This document shows positions 1-8,555 of a DNA stretch of 64,000 nucleotides, one piece after another. The first letter of the stretch is position 1. Each line of letters opens with the position of its first letter. Position numbers and translations under genes: made by a program. The stretch comes from Pantoea phytobeneficialis (lineage in GTDB: Bacteria > Pseudomonadota > Gammaproteobacteria > Enterobacterales > Enterobacteriaceae): the NCBI RefSeq assembly GCF_009728735.1, contig NZ_CP024637.1:566341-630340 (forward strand), given 5' to 3'. The notes under the pieces were generated by a model, which had not been told where the DNA came from, ran no database searches, and saw only the letters and a program-made list of their open reading frames with translations.

Positions 1-694
1 TATCGGCCAACACCGCCGCCCGGATACCCTCGGCGGCACTGAGATGCAAACGGCTTTCCGCGGTCACACTCTCTTCCTCACCCGCGCGGGTAAAGCGCCA
101 CTGGTTGTTGAGCTGACTGAACACCAGCGTCTGATGTTGCGTCAGGTCCTGTGGATGTTGTGGGTAACCACAGCGTGCCAGATAGGCAGGTGTCGCCAGC
201 ACGGAACGTCGCGTGGTCGCCAGCTTGCGCGCCACTGAGCTGGAATCATTCAAGGTTCCCATGCGCAGGCAGATATCAATCCCTTCCGCGACCAGATCAA
301 TCGGGCGATCGTCCAGCACAATATCCACCTTTAATTGCGGATGCTGGTCCATAAAACGAGCCAAATGGGGAATAACATGCAAACGGGAAAACGTCGGTGC
401 GGCGGCCACACGCAAGACACCCGATAAGCCTTTTCCCGCCCCACGGGCCGCCATCTCAGCCTCTTCCGCCTGTTGCAACGTGATACGCGCCCGTTCGTAG
501 TAGCGCTGTCCGGCCTCGGTAGGGGTCAGCCCGTGGGTCGTTCGCAGTAGCAAGCGGACTTCGAGATGCTTTTCCAACTGCGCGATGGTTTTTGAAACCG
601 CCGGTTGACCGATGTTCATAATCCGTGCCGCTGCTGAAAACGATCCTGCATCAACCACCTGAACATACATCTGCATCGCCTGAAATCGATCCAC
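1..694 (-). CDS. LysR-family transcriptional regulator (3' end outside window)
   Basis: The reverse strand reads from a GTG codon at 694, preceded by AGGAGGAA at good spacing, and stays open to the window edge, giving 231 visible residues. Residues 1-60 form a LysR winged-helix (SFSAAARIMNIGQPAVSKTI). The rest is the start of the LysR effector-binding domain (GVLRVAAAPTFSRLHVIP). About 70-80 C-terminal residues should lie outside the window. It is transcribed divergently from the GST/hydrolase/dehydrogenase genes, so by the usual LysR arrangement it probably controls them. The effector is unknown. Confidence 0.93.
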   Translation of the reverse strand, partial: MDRFQAMQMYVQVVDAGSFSAAARIMNIGQPAVSKTIAQLEKHLEVRLLLRTTHGLTPTEAGQRYYERARITLQQAEEAEMAARGAGKGLSGVLRVAAAPTFSRLHVIPHLARFMDQHPQLKVDIVLDDRPIDLVAEGIDICLRMGTLNDSSSVARKLATTRRSVLATPAYLARCGYPQHPQDLTQHQTLVFSQLNNQWRFTRAGEEESVTAESRLHLSAAEGIRAAVLAD

Positions 695-756
695 CCTATT
701 CCTCCTGGGAATATCCATTATCGTTTTTTGCTGTCTGCCATTACCGGGTGACATTA

Positions 757-772
757 GCAGATACTTGTCTGC
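757..772. promoter_or_regulatory. Candidate LysR operator
   Basis: A 16-bp interrupted inverted repeat (GCAGA-N6-TCTGC) lies in the 126-bp divergent gap between the LysR gene and the GST gene. It has the T-N11-A layout common to LysR boxes. Its position fits regulation of the GST promoter; binding is inferred only from symmetry and place. Confidence 0.35.
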
Positions 773-820
773 AACGACAACGGGATGCAGTCACCGCATC
801 CTGACCACGGGAGAAAACCG

Positions 821-1438
821 ATGTACGAACTCTATGCCTTCGCCACACCTAACAGCATCAAGCCCGCCATTATGCTGGAAGAGATCCAGCAAGCCTGGCA
901 ACTTCGCCCGGTCAATGTGCGTCAGGGGGAGCAAAAACAGCAGGACTTTCTGGCCTTAAACCCGAATGCAAAAGTGCCGGTGCTGGTTGATCACAGCAAC
1001 GATATGACTCTGAGCGAATCGGCTGCAATTTTGGTTTATCTCGCCGAGAAACATCAACGCTTATTACCCGCTGCGGGTGCGCCACGCGCTCGTGTGTTCG
1101 AACAACTGTTTTTCCATGCTTCAGCCGTCAGTCCGGCTTTTGGTCAGGCGGGCTTCTTTAATCGTCTTGCCAGCGAACCCCAACCCCTGGCGCAGCAGCG
1201 TTTCAATACCGAGGCCGCGCGCGTCACTGGACTGCTGGACAACCTGCTCGCTACGCAGCCGTTCCTCGCCGGTGAAGCCTACAGCATCGCTGATATCGCT
1301 CACTACGGCTGGTTCTGGCGACGTGAATTTGCTGGCGTAAGCCTCGACGGATTGCCACATCTGGCCCGCTGGTTCGACACCCTTTCTGCTCGCCCTGCCG
1401 TTCAGCGGGCGACTGAAAAACTTAATGCTGTTATTTAA
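821..1438 (+). CDS. Glutathione S-transferase family protein
   Basis: A 205-residue protein. An ATG at 785 is in frame, but the start at 821 is preceded by GGGAGAAAACCG and begins directly with the thioredoxin fold (MYELYAFATPNSIKP). The TPN motif near residue 9, the cis-proline segment NAKVPVLVDH and the glutathione-contacting ESAAIL motif are all present. An all-helical C-terminal domain follows (AEAYSIADIAHYGW-like N-capping box). The TPN start resembles Nu-class enzymes (YfcG/YghU), which have disulfide-bond reductase activity, but I cannot fix the class. It is the first gene after the divergent LysR regulator and lies 27 bp upstream of the crotonase-fold hydrolase, so the two are probably co-transcribed. 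Confidence 0.9.
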   Translation: MYELYAFATPNSIKPAIMLEEIQQAWQLRPVNVRQGEQKQQDFLALNPNAKVPVLVDHSNDMTLSESAAILVYLAEKHQRLLPAAGAPRARVFEQLFFHASAVSPAFGQAGFFNRLASEPQPLAQQRFNTEAARVTGLLDNLLATQPFLAGEAYSIADIAHYGWFWRREFAGVSLDGLPHLARWFDTLSARPAVQRATEKLNAVI

Positions 1439-1465
1439 TTACGCTAACTGAAAAGGAACTATGCC

Positions 1466-2236
1466 ATGTCTCGCTTTGAAAACTATCGCCATGCCTTTGC
1501 CAATGCCCACTTAACCCGTTCTGCCAGCGGTGTGCTGGAAGTTAAGTTTCACACGGACGGCGGCGCGTTACTGTTCAACGGCCACACCCACGAAGAATTT
1601 GTCGAGTTGTTCCATCAGATTGGTGCCGACCCGGACAACCGCATCGTGATCCTGACGGGCTCAGGTGAGGCGTTTATGGAAAGCATCAGCCCGGAAGGCT
1701 TTGATTTCTTTACGCCACGCGGCTACGACAAAATTTACCGCGAAGGGAAGAAAGTCTTGATGAACTTGCTCGATATTGAAGTCCCGGTGATCGCTGCACT
1801 GAACGGCCCGGTTCGCCTGCATTCCGAATATGTATTGCTGGCGGATATGGTCCTGGCAACGCCGGATACGGTGTTTCAGGATAAGCCGCACTTCGAATTC
1901 GGTATCGTTCCCGGCGATGGCGTTAACCTGTTATGGCCAGAAGTTATCGGTAGCGTACGTGGTCGTTATTTCCTGCTCACACGTCAGGAACTGGACGCGA
2001 CAACAGCGAAGGAATGGGGCGTGATTAATGAAATCGTACCACGCGACCATTTGTTGACGCGCGCACATGAACTGGCGGAGTCGCTGGCGACATTGCCGCC
2101 GCTGACCACCCGCTACACGCGTATCGCCCTGACGCAAAAATTACGCCGCCTGATCGATGAAGGCGCGGGCTATGGCCTGGCACTGGAAGGCATCAGTGCA
2201 GCGGATGTGGCGTTACAGGCCAGTTCCGGCGTCTGA
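1466..2236 (+). CDS. Crotonase-fold C-C hydrolase, 6-oxocamphor hydrolase-like
   Basis: A 256-residue crotonase-superfamily protein. It lacks the usual acyl-CoA hydratase glutamate pair but carries the residues known for 6-oxocamphor hydrolase (retro-Claisen cleavage of a cyclic beta-diketone). His119 lies in NGPVRLH, His142 in QDKPHF, Asp151 in IVPGDG, and Glu241 in ALEG. From memory, the Rhodococcus enzyme uses His122, His145, Asp154 and Glu244, so all four sit at a constant offset of three. The segment GRYFLLTRQELDA also matches that family closely. A beta-diketone or related substrate is therefore likely; camphor itself is not implied. It lies between the GST and, beyond a terminator hairpin, a short-chain dehydrogenase that could supply the diketone. 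Confidence 0.8.
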   Translation: MSRFENYRHAFANAHLTRSASGVLEVKFHTDGGALLFNGHTHEEFVELFHQIGADPDNRIVILTGSGEAFMESISPEGFDFFTPRGYDKIYREGKKVLMNLLDIEVPVIAALNGPVRLHSEYVLLADMVLATPDTVFQDKPHFEFGIVPGDGVNLLWPEVIGSVRGRYFLLTRQELDATTAKEWGVINEIVPRDHLLTRAHELAESLATLPPLTTRYTRIALTQKLRRLIDEGAGYGLALEGISAADVALQASSGV

Positions 2237-2258
2237 TCATCACGCAGATTATCCCCCA

Positions 2259-2287
2259 CCAGCACAGGCCAACCTGTGCTGGTTTTT
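2259..2287 (+). terminator. Rho-independent terminator between hydrolase and SDR
   Basis: A perfect 10-bp stem (CCAGCACAGG / CCTGTGCTGG) with a CCAA loop is followed directly by TTTTT. It ends only 21 bp before the start codon of the next gene, so it may act as an intra-operon attenuator. Confidence 0.85.
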
Positions 2288-2308
2288 ACGTTTGCAGGAG
2301 TTAAAAAC

Positions 2309-3034
2309 ATGAGCCAGAAAAGAACATTTCTGATTACCGGTGCCAGTAAAGGTATTGGCTTTGCACTTTCACAGCGTTTGGCGGCCAGTGGACATCAGGT
2401 GATTGGCATTGCGCGCAGTGCGCCAGCCCAACCCTTCCCCGGTCACTTTGTCGCGCTGGACCTGGCAGATAGTGCGGGATTCAAACAAGCCCTGGAGGAC
2501 ATCACTGCCCAATTCCCCCTTGATGGCGTCATCAACAATGTCGGCCTGGTCCGACCGCAATATCTGGCAGATGTCACCCTCGATGCACTGGATGAAGTAT
2601 TAAAAGTGAATTTACAGCCAGCGTTGCTGGCAACTCAGGCCGCATTACCCGGTATGCAGTCGCGAGGTTTCGGACGGGTAGTTAACATTTCCAGCCTGAC
2701 GGTACTTGGCGTGCCGCAGCGCACCTCATATGCCGCGGCCAAGGCGGCGCTGGTCAGCTTTACCCGGAGCTGGGCGCTGGAACTGGCAACCCAGGGGATT
2801 ACCGTAAACGCCGTGGCACCAGGCCCCACCGAAACAGAACTGTTCCGTGCCAGCAATCCCCCAGGCAGTCTGGGAGAACAGCGTTACCTCAGTAGCGTAC
2901 CGATGAAGCGCTTCGGGCAGCCGGATGAGATCGCCGCAACCATTGCGTTCCTGTTATCTGAAGAGGCGGGATTTATGACGGGGCAGACGTTATATGTCGA
3001 TGGGGGAGCATCAATTGGGGTAGCGCAGATTTAA
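2309..3034 (+). CDS. Short-chain dehydrogenase/reductase
   Basis: A classical SDR of 241 residues. The ATG at 2309 is chosen because GCAGGAG precedes it; an earlier in-frame start at 2276 lies inside the terminator. The nucleotide-binding motif is TGASKGIG at the N-terminus. The structural motif appears as NNVG in place of the usual NNAG. The catalytic Ser-Tyr-Lys set is visible in ISSLTV...TSYAAAK, and the C-terminus has the common GFMTGQTLYVDGG motif. It would interconvert an alcohol and a ketone using NAD(P)H. Its neighbour resembles a beta-diketone hydrolase, so oxidation of a hydroxyketone to the diketone is a reasonable but unproven role. Confidence 0.9.
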   Translation: MSQKRTFLITGASKGIGFALSQRLAASGHQVIGIARSAPAQPFPGHFVALDLADSAGFKQALEDITAQFPLDGVINNVGLVRPQYLADVTLDALDEVLKVNLQPALLATQAALPGMQSRGFGRVVNISSLTVLGVPQRTSYAAAKAALVSFTRSWALELATQGITVNAVAPGPTETELFRASNPPGSLGEQRYLSSVPMKRFGQPDEIAATIAFLLSEEAGFMTGQTLYVDGGASIGVAQI

Positions 3035-3051
3035 AGCCAGTGACAGCCAGT

Positions 3052-3078
3052 AACGGCGCGATTTATCGCGCCGTTTTC
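3052..3078. terminator. Palindromic terminator between convergent genes
   Basis: The stem AACGGCGCGA / TCGCGCCGTT with a TTTA loop lies between the convergent SDR and OYE genes, with a short T run on the plus side. It is a member of the dispersed GGCGCGATTTATCGCGCC family seen throughout the window. Confidence 0.6.
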
Positions 3079-3082
3079 GTTG

Positions 3083-4195
3083 TTACGATACCCAGGCAGG
3101 GAAATCGGTATAACCGCGTGCATCGCCGCCGAAGAAGGTGTCACGATCCCAGGCAGTGAACGGGTGCCCCTGACGAATACGTTCTGGCAGGTCCGGGTTA
3201 GCGGTAAATAAGCGACCAAACGCAATCAGGTCAGCGTCCCCGTTTACCAGCATCGCCTCTGCCGCCTCCGGTTTAAATCCGCCAGCCGCAATGATCATTC
3301 CGCTAAAGAACGGGCGCAGTTCACGACTGGCGACCGGTTCCGCATAGCTGCCGTTCTCGCGATCTTCAGGTCCCACAATCCGTGGTTCGATAATGTGTAG
3401 ATACGCCAGGGAAAAATCGTTCAATTTTTCCACCAGATAACGAAACGTGGTGGCCGGGTCGCTGTCATGCATATCGCCATAAATGCCGCTCGGTGAAATA
3501 CGTACGCTGACACGCCCACTGCCCCAGACATCTGTCAGCACCGCCACCACGTCAAGTAAAAACCGGGCGCGATTTGCCAGACTTCCTCCCCACTTATCGT
3601 TACGCTTGTTGCTGCCATCTAACAGGAACTGTTCCGGTAGATAACCGTTGGCGGCATGCAGCTCCACACCATCAAATCCTGCCGCCAGTGCGCGTTGCGC
3701 CGCACGCTGAAATTCGTCGATGATGGCAACGATAGCGTTTTCATCAAGTTCCCGTGGCTCAGGGAATAAGCGCCCCTCATAGTTGCCCTGTGCATCTTTG
3801 CCGACGCCATAGGTATCGCGGGCAACCAGGGCAGAAGGCGCAACCGGTGGTCTTCCGGCGGAAAGTTCGGGCAGCGACTGGCGGCCAGGATGCCAAAGCT
3901 GCAACACAATCTGGCTCCCTTTAGCGTGCACCGCCTCAACCAACCGTTGCCAACCGGCTTGTTGTTCGTCACTGAAGATGCCCGGCGCATCGGCGTAGGC
4001 ATTCGCAAACGGAGAAATGGCAGTGGCTTCTGCAATCAACAACCCCCCTTCGCTGGCACGCTGGCGATAATACTCCACCATCAGTTCACCGGGAACGCCG
4101 CCGACTTCCGTGCGCATCCGTGTTGTTGGTGCCATCACCACGCGATGTTGTAGACGAAGTTTTCCAGCGCTAATTGGGGTAAATAAAGTTTTCAT
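3083..4195 (-). CDS. NADH:flavin oxidoreductase, Old Yellow Enzyme family
   Basis: A 370-residue FMN-dependent ene-reductase of the OYE/NemA type. The N-terminal FMN region reads VVMAPTTRMR. The substrate-binding pair is His180 and Asn183 (HAANGYL) with the proton-donating Tyr185 directly after, and QLWHPGR and the terminal RGYTDFP motif are typical. Such enzymes reduce activated alkenes, nitro compounds and enones with NAD(P)H. Length matches the family (about 360-370). It converges on the SDR; whether it shares a pathway with the hydrolase module is open, though enone reduction would fit. Confidence 0.92.
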   Translation of the reverse strand: MKTLFTPISAGKLRLQHRVVMAPTTRMRTEVGGVPGELMVEYYRQRASEGGLLIAEATAISPFANAYADAPGIFSDEQQAGWQRLVEAVHAKGSQIVLQLWHPGRQSLPELSAGRPPVAPSALVARDTYGVGKDAQGNYEGRLFPEPRELDENAIVAIIDEFQRAAQRALAAGFDGVELHAANGYLPEQFLLDGSNKRNDKWGGSLANRARFLLDVVAVLTDVWGSGRVSVRISPSGIYGDMHDSDPATTFRYLVEKLNDFSLAYLHIIEPRIVGPEDRENGSYAEPVASRELRPFFSGMIIAAGGFKPEAAEAMLVNGDADLIAFGRLFTANPDLPERIRQGHPFTAWDRDTFFGGDARGYTDFPAWVS

Positions 4196-4395
4196 TTTTG
4201 CTGCTCTCTTTGGCTAAAGAGAGCAGCCTAAAGTGCCTGTACTGATTCAGAAACCGGGCAACAGGCATAACCGCTATTCTCAAATGGAATGTGTATTCTC
4301 TGTTCAGCCCTGTGGTGAAACTATGCTGAATCAAAACATTGCAGATATAGTTAATGCACTATGCAGCGCATCGTTAACTTCAGGGAAATGACGAA

Positions 4396-5421
4396 ATGAG
4401 CTGGTTTACCCCGTGGCCGCAGTTATATCGTGTGTTGATTCTCCTTGCCTGCCTGACCCTGATTTTGTTCGGGCTTCATCTGTCGGCGCACCTTATCAAT
4501 CAGGTGCTGCTGGCGTTGCTGCTTTCCATCATGCTGGACCCGCTGGTGAGTTGGCTGGAGCATAAACGGATTCCGCGTATCCTCTCTTCGCTGGCGATCA
4601 TTCTGGTGCTGCTGCTGGTGATTGTTGTCACCATTATTAAGCTCACGGTACTGACGCCGGACCTGATTCTGCTGAGCCGTCAGACGCCCCTGTTGTTAAC
4701 CACCCGCTTGCAAGAGATCACCCAGGCGCTGGACCAGGTGGGCATTGCGCTGGCACCGGATGAGATGCTGGCTTTTATTGATGTTGGTGCGGTGGTGAAA
4801 TGGATCACCGCTTTCCTCACCCAGATTCCCGGCGTGCTGTCGTGGTGGGTGATGGTGTTTCTGATGTTGTTGTTTATGTTGTATGAACTGCCACTGCTGA
4901 AAAATGCGCTGGAAAAACGCGCCCACGGCAAATCGGCGGCGCTCTACCGTGCGTTGGATGATGGCATCCAGAGCGTGATTGTCTATGCGCGGGTCAAAAC
5001 CCTGACCGGCATCTTTGGCGGCATCATCGTCTGGGGGGGTGCGCAACTGCTGGGGCTGAAATTTGCCTTCTTCTGGGGTGTGTTGATGTTTGTGTTCAAT
5101 TACATCCCGGTGCTGGGTTCATTTATGGCGGCGATTCCGCCGGTGGTGCAGAGCTATATCGCTTTTGATCTGGAAGTGGCGCTGGCGATAGCCGGTTTTT
5201 TTGTCCTGTTAAATCTGACGCTCAGTTCAGTGCTGGAACCGCTGATGATTGGTAAACGTCTCGATATGGCGTTGACCAGCCAGTTGCTGGCCTTTCTGTT
5301 CTGGCAGGCGTTGCTTGGCATCACCGGTGCTATCCTCGCCATTCCGCTGACTTATCTGATCAAAAAAGTCCTGCTGGCCAGCTATCGGCAACAGCAGGAC
5401 TCGGCGTTATCAGATCAATGA
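4396..5421 (+). CDS. AI-2E family (PerM/TqsA/YdiK-type) permease
   Basis: A 341-residue integral membrane protein. It has paired N-terminal helices (about 10-75), a hydrophilic segment to about residue 150, and C-terminal helices with the family motif FNYIPVLGSF near residue 235 followed by PLMIGKRLDM. This layout is typical of the AI-2E transporter superfamily. Members have been linked to autoinducer-2 or ion export, but the substrate here cannot be read from sequence. The last 12 bp overlap the convergent P-type ATPase gene, so the genes share their 3' ends. Confidence 0.88.
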   Translation: MSWFTPWPQLYRVLILLACLTLILFGLHLSAHLINQVLLALLLSIMLDPLVSWLEHKRIPRILSSLAIILVLLLVIVVTIIKLTVLTPDLILLSRQTPLLLTTRLQEITQALDQVGIALAPDEMLAFIDVGAVVKWITAFLTQIPGVLSWWVMVFLMLLFMLYELPLLKNALEKRAHGKSAALYRALDDGIQSVIVYARVKTLTGIFGGIIVWGGAQLLGLKFAFFWGVLMFVFNYIPVLGSFMAAIPPVVQSYIAFDLEVALAIAGFFVLLNLTLSSVLEPLMIGKRLDMALTSQLLAFLFWQALLGITGAILAIPLTYLIKKVLLASYRQQQDSALSDQ

Positions 5422-8124
5422 CTGCGTTTTAACGCCACGCCAGGAGCGCGTCAGACGTTTTTCTATTTCCACGATGATGAAGATAGCGATACTGACGATT
5501 AACGAGATAAACCAGTAATTAATCGGCAACGGACGGGTACCGAACAGCGTGTTCATCAGCGGTACATAGATGATGATGGCTTGCAGGACGATCAGCACCA
5601 GCGTCACCATCCAGATACCTTTGTTTTTGACCAGGCCGCCGTCAAGGGAGAAGCCTTCTGAGTTACGGCAGTTAATCATATAGGCCCATTGCGCTGTCAC
5701 CAGCATTTGCAGCAACACGGTGCGGATAAATTCCTCACTGTAGCCGCGCGGCTGGAGCCAGGCTTCCAGCACGAAGGCGCTGATGGAGATCAACAAACCA
5801 ACAAACACGACACGCCAGATGGCGTAACCATCCATCACATGCGCTTTGACATTACGCGGTGGGCGGCGCATCGCATTGGCTTCTGCCGGTTCAAACGCCA
5901 GGCCAAATGACAGGGTGGCGGAGGTTGCCATGTTCATCCAGAGAATCTGTACCGGGGTAAGCGGCAGCAGGTTACCCATCAGGATAGCGATGATAATCAA
6001 CAAGCCCTGCGCCAGGTTGGTCGGCATAATAAACAGGATGGTTTTCTTCAGGTTGTCGTAAACCCGCCGTCCCTCTTTCACCGCTGCCGCAATGGTAGCG
6101 AAGTTGTCATCAGCCAGAATCATATCTGCCGACTCTTTCGTCACCTCGGTTCCTTTGATACCCATCGCAATACCGACGTTGGCCTGCTTCAGTGCCGGGG
6201 CATCATTCACCCCGTCACCGGTCATCCCGACAATTTCACCGCTGGATTCCAGCGCCTTCACCAACCGCAATTTATGTTCGGGACTGGTGCGCGCAAAGAT
6301 GTCATAGGTTTTTGCCGCCTGCGCCAGCTCGGCATCATTCATATGCTCCAGCTCGTATCCGGTCACCGCAGAGTTGCTGTTGCCAATGCCCAGCATCTGC
6401 CCGATCGCCATAGCGGTTTCCTGATGGTCGCCGGTGATCATCTTGACGCGAATCCCTGCCTGCTGGCATTCGTGAATCGCCGAGATGGCTTCCGGACGCG
6501 GTGGATCCATCATGCATCCCAGGCCCAACAGCACCATGCCGTTTTTCAGCTCGTCGTGGTCGAGCGTGGTCACTGGCGCTGACGTTGGTTTCCACGCCGC
6601 CGCAACGGTACGCAGCCCTTCACTGGCATAGGTGGTGATGGCCGCTTCCCAATACGCCAGATCGAGCGGCTCAACCCCCTGCGGAGTTTGTTGTTGCTGG
6701 CACAGTTTCAGCAACACATCCGGTGCGCCGGTCAGCAAAATATACGACTGGCCGTCAGCGACACAGCTCACCGACATGTATTTATACAGGGAATCGAAAG
6801 GTAATTTACTGACCACCTCAACCGATTGTTTTTGCGTGATGCCCTTCGCCGCCAGCACTTTCATTGCGCCTTCGGTCGGACCGCCAACAATCACCCAATG
6901 ACCATTGGCATCCTGCTGCAACTGGCTTTCGTTACAGGTATCTACCGCGCGTAAAAATTGCTGGAACAAGGGATCGGTCGCCGAATTTAATCCGCTACCG
7001 CCTTCCGCAACAATTTCGCCTTTCGGTTCATAGCTGTTGCCGCTCACACGCCATTTGCTTTTTGCCAGCACCACCGCTTTGACCGTCATTTCATTCATGG
7101 TCAGGGTGCCGGTTTTGTCAGAGCAAATCACTGACATCGCCCCAAGGGTTTCCACCGTCGGCAATTTACGGATGATGGCCTGTACGCGCGCCATCGACTG
7201 CACGCCAAGGGAGAGGATAATCGAGATAATCGCCGGTAAACCCTCCGGCACCGCCGCCACCGCCAGGCTGATGACCGACAGCGCCAGCTCAGGGAACGGA
7301 ATGTCACGCAGCAACCAGGCAAAAATAAACAGCGCCACCATCATTAAGACAATGATGAAGAAAATGGCTTTACCGAGTTTGTCGATCTGCACCAGCAGCG
7401 GCGTTTTGACCTCTTTCACTGAGCTGATCATCTCATTGATATGACCCAACTCCGTATCGCCGCCACTGGCGACCACCACGCCTGATGCGGTGCCTGAACT
7501 GACCGTGGTGCCAGAAAATGCAAGGTTGAGACGATCGCCAAGGGATTTTTCTCCCTCCAGCGATGCCACGCTTTTTGACACCACCGTGGATTCGCCAGTA
7601 AGAATCGCCTCCTCGACGCGCAGGTTATGCACATCAAATAAGCGCAAATCTGCCGGAATTTTATCGCCAGGACGCAGCATCACCACATCCCCCGGCACGA
7701 TATCCTGGGTGGATATGGTGGTTTGTTTGCCATCGCGCACCAGAATCGCTTCACTGGCTAACATATTCTGAATGCTTTTCAGTGACTTCTCAGCGTTACT
7801 TTCCTGAACAAAGCCAATTAAGGCATTGATCACCGCCACACCGATAATGACAAAGGTATCAACCCAATGTGCCATGACGGCGGTAATAAGCGCGGCGGCA
7901 AAGAGGATATAAATTAACACGTCTTTAAAATGTGCGATAAATTTCAATAACGCTGACTTCTCCGCTTTTTGCGGCAGCGCATTAGGACCGTATTTCTTTA
8001 AACGATCACTGGCGTCAGTTGATGATAAGCCAGCCGGTGAACTTGCTAAGTTCTGGAAAGTTTCCTCTGTGGAGTACTGATACCAGGGTTGTGCACCCTT
8101 ATCCTGACCTTGAACATTTTCCAT
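5410..8124 (-). CDS. P2-type cation-transporting ATPase
   Basis: A 904-residue P-type ATPase. It has an N-terminal cation-ATPase domain (15-85), actuator loop with TGES (177-180), transmembrane segment 4 with PEGLPA (Glu294), phosphorylation site Asp336 in SDKTGTLT, and the hinge TGDGVNDAPALK. C-terminal helices follow. The overall order matches SERCA-like Ca2+ pumps. However, the segment-5 and segment-6 positions that bind Ca2+ in SERCA (Glu771, Asp800) read as Gln (TNLAQ) and Ser (NMATSA). Only the segment-4 glutamate is kept, so the ion is uncertain. The start is preceded by AGGGGTCAAT. It diverges from the small membrane ORF and RND operon. Confidence 0.93.
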   Translation of the reverse strand: MENVQGQDKGAQPWYQYSTEETFQNLASSPAGLSSTDASDRLKKYGPNALPQKAEKSALLKFIAHFKDVLIYILFAAALITAVMAHWVDTFVIIGVAVINALIGFVQESNAEKSLKSIQNMLASEAILVRDGKQTTISTQDIVPGDVVMLRPGDKIPADLRLFDVHNLRVEEAILTGESTVVSKSVASLEGEKSLGDRLNLAFSGTTVSSGTASGVVVASGGDTELGHINEMISSVKEVKTPLLVQIDKLGKAIFFIIVLMMVALFIFAWLLRDIPFPELALSVISLAVAAVPEGLPAIISIILSLGVQSMARVQAIIRKLPTVETLGAMSVICSDKTGTLTMNEMTVKAVVLAKSKWRVSGNSYEPKGEIVAEGGSGLNSATDPLFQQFLRAVDTCNESQLQQDANGHWVIVGGPTEGAMKVLAAKGITQKQSVEVVSKLPFDSLYKYMSVSCVADGQSYILLTGAPDVLLKLCQQQQTPQGVEPLDLAYWEAAITTYASEGLRTVAAAWKPTSAPVTTLDHDELKNGMVLLGLGCMMDPPRPEAISAIHECQQAGIRVKMITGDHQETAMAIGQMLGIGNSNSAVTGYELEHMNDAELAQAAKTYDIFARTSPEHKLRLVKALESSGEIVGMTGDGVNDAPALKQANVGIAMGIKGTEVTKESADMILADDNFATIAAAVKEGRRVYDNLKKTILFIMPTNLAQGLLIIIAILMGNLLPLTPVQILWMNMATSATLSFGLAFEPAEANAMRRPPRNVKAHVMDGYAIWRVVFVGLLISISAFVLEAWLQPRGYSEEFIRTVLLQMLVTAQWAYMINCRNSEGFSLDGGLVKNKGIWMVTLVLIVLQAIIIYVPLMNTLFGTRPLPINYWFISLIVSIAIFIIVEIEKRLTRSWRGVKTQSLI

Positions 8125-8379
8125 ATTGACCCCTAGCTACTAAGCTATTGTTAAAATGAGTTTTTCTAAAAAAACACACATAATCTGAGGTAATTAGATT
8201 TGTAAGACACCTGCTGACATCATTATCCGAAAAAGCGATCTGACTAATGATTTGAATGAGATAAATTAAATCTAATCTATATTATCAGAATGGCAATGTT
8301 ACTTTGTCTGCACCATCAGCTTCCGGCTGGATGCGTGCCCTTCCAGGATCATTAGATAAAAAAATAAAGGTAAACAGTA

Positions 8380-8487
8380 ATGGAAATACAAACAGTTAAG
8401 TTGGTTTGTGGATTCGTTATCATGGCCGTTGTTGCCACCACGCTGGTCGGTTTGCTGACCTATGTTGTGGTATCGCATATTTCATGA
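8380..8487 (+). CDS. Small single-helix membrane protein (35 aa)
   Basis: An ATG preceded by AAAGG at about 8 bp opens a 35-residue ORF. A short polar start (MEIQTVKL) is followed by an almost unbroken hydrophobic stretch (residues 7-32) and a HIS tail, as in known small inner-membrane regulators such as AcrZ or KdpF. I do not recognise the sequence. It lies 69 bp upstream of the RND adaptor gene in the same direction and is divergent from the P-type ATPase, so it may modulate either system. Its stop overlaps the start of a 20-residue ORF. Coding status is supported by ribosome-binding site, composition and context only. Confidence 0.55.
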   Translation: MEIQTVKLVCGFVIMAVVATTLVGLLTYVVVSHIS

Positions 8488-8546
8488 AGATCGTTTGTTT
8501 AATCCTTGCGAGCTGTTTAATTCATGGCGTGGTATTTACGGGATGA
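8484..8546 (+). CDS. Possible 20-residue lipoprotein-like leader ORF
   Basis: This ORF starts within the stop of the preceding 35-residue ORF (TCATGA) and ends 9 bp before the RND adaptor start. It encodes MKIVCLILASC... with a lipobox-like LASC at residues 8-11. It could be a translated leader coupling the small membrane ORF to the adaptor gene, or chance. It is reported only because the ATGA overlap and position are suggestive. Confidence 0.2.
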   Translation: MKIVCLILASCLIHGVVFTG

Positions 8547-8555
8547 GGGAAAATA

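Noticed and set aside
213..500. Plus-strand ORF of 95 codons at the start of the window
   Set aside because: It is antisense to the LysR gene, has no ribosome-binding site and no protein-like pattern.
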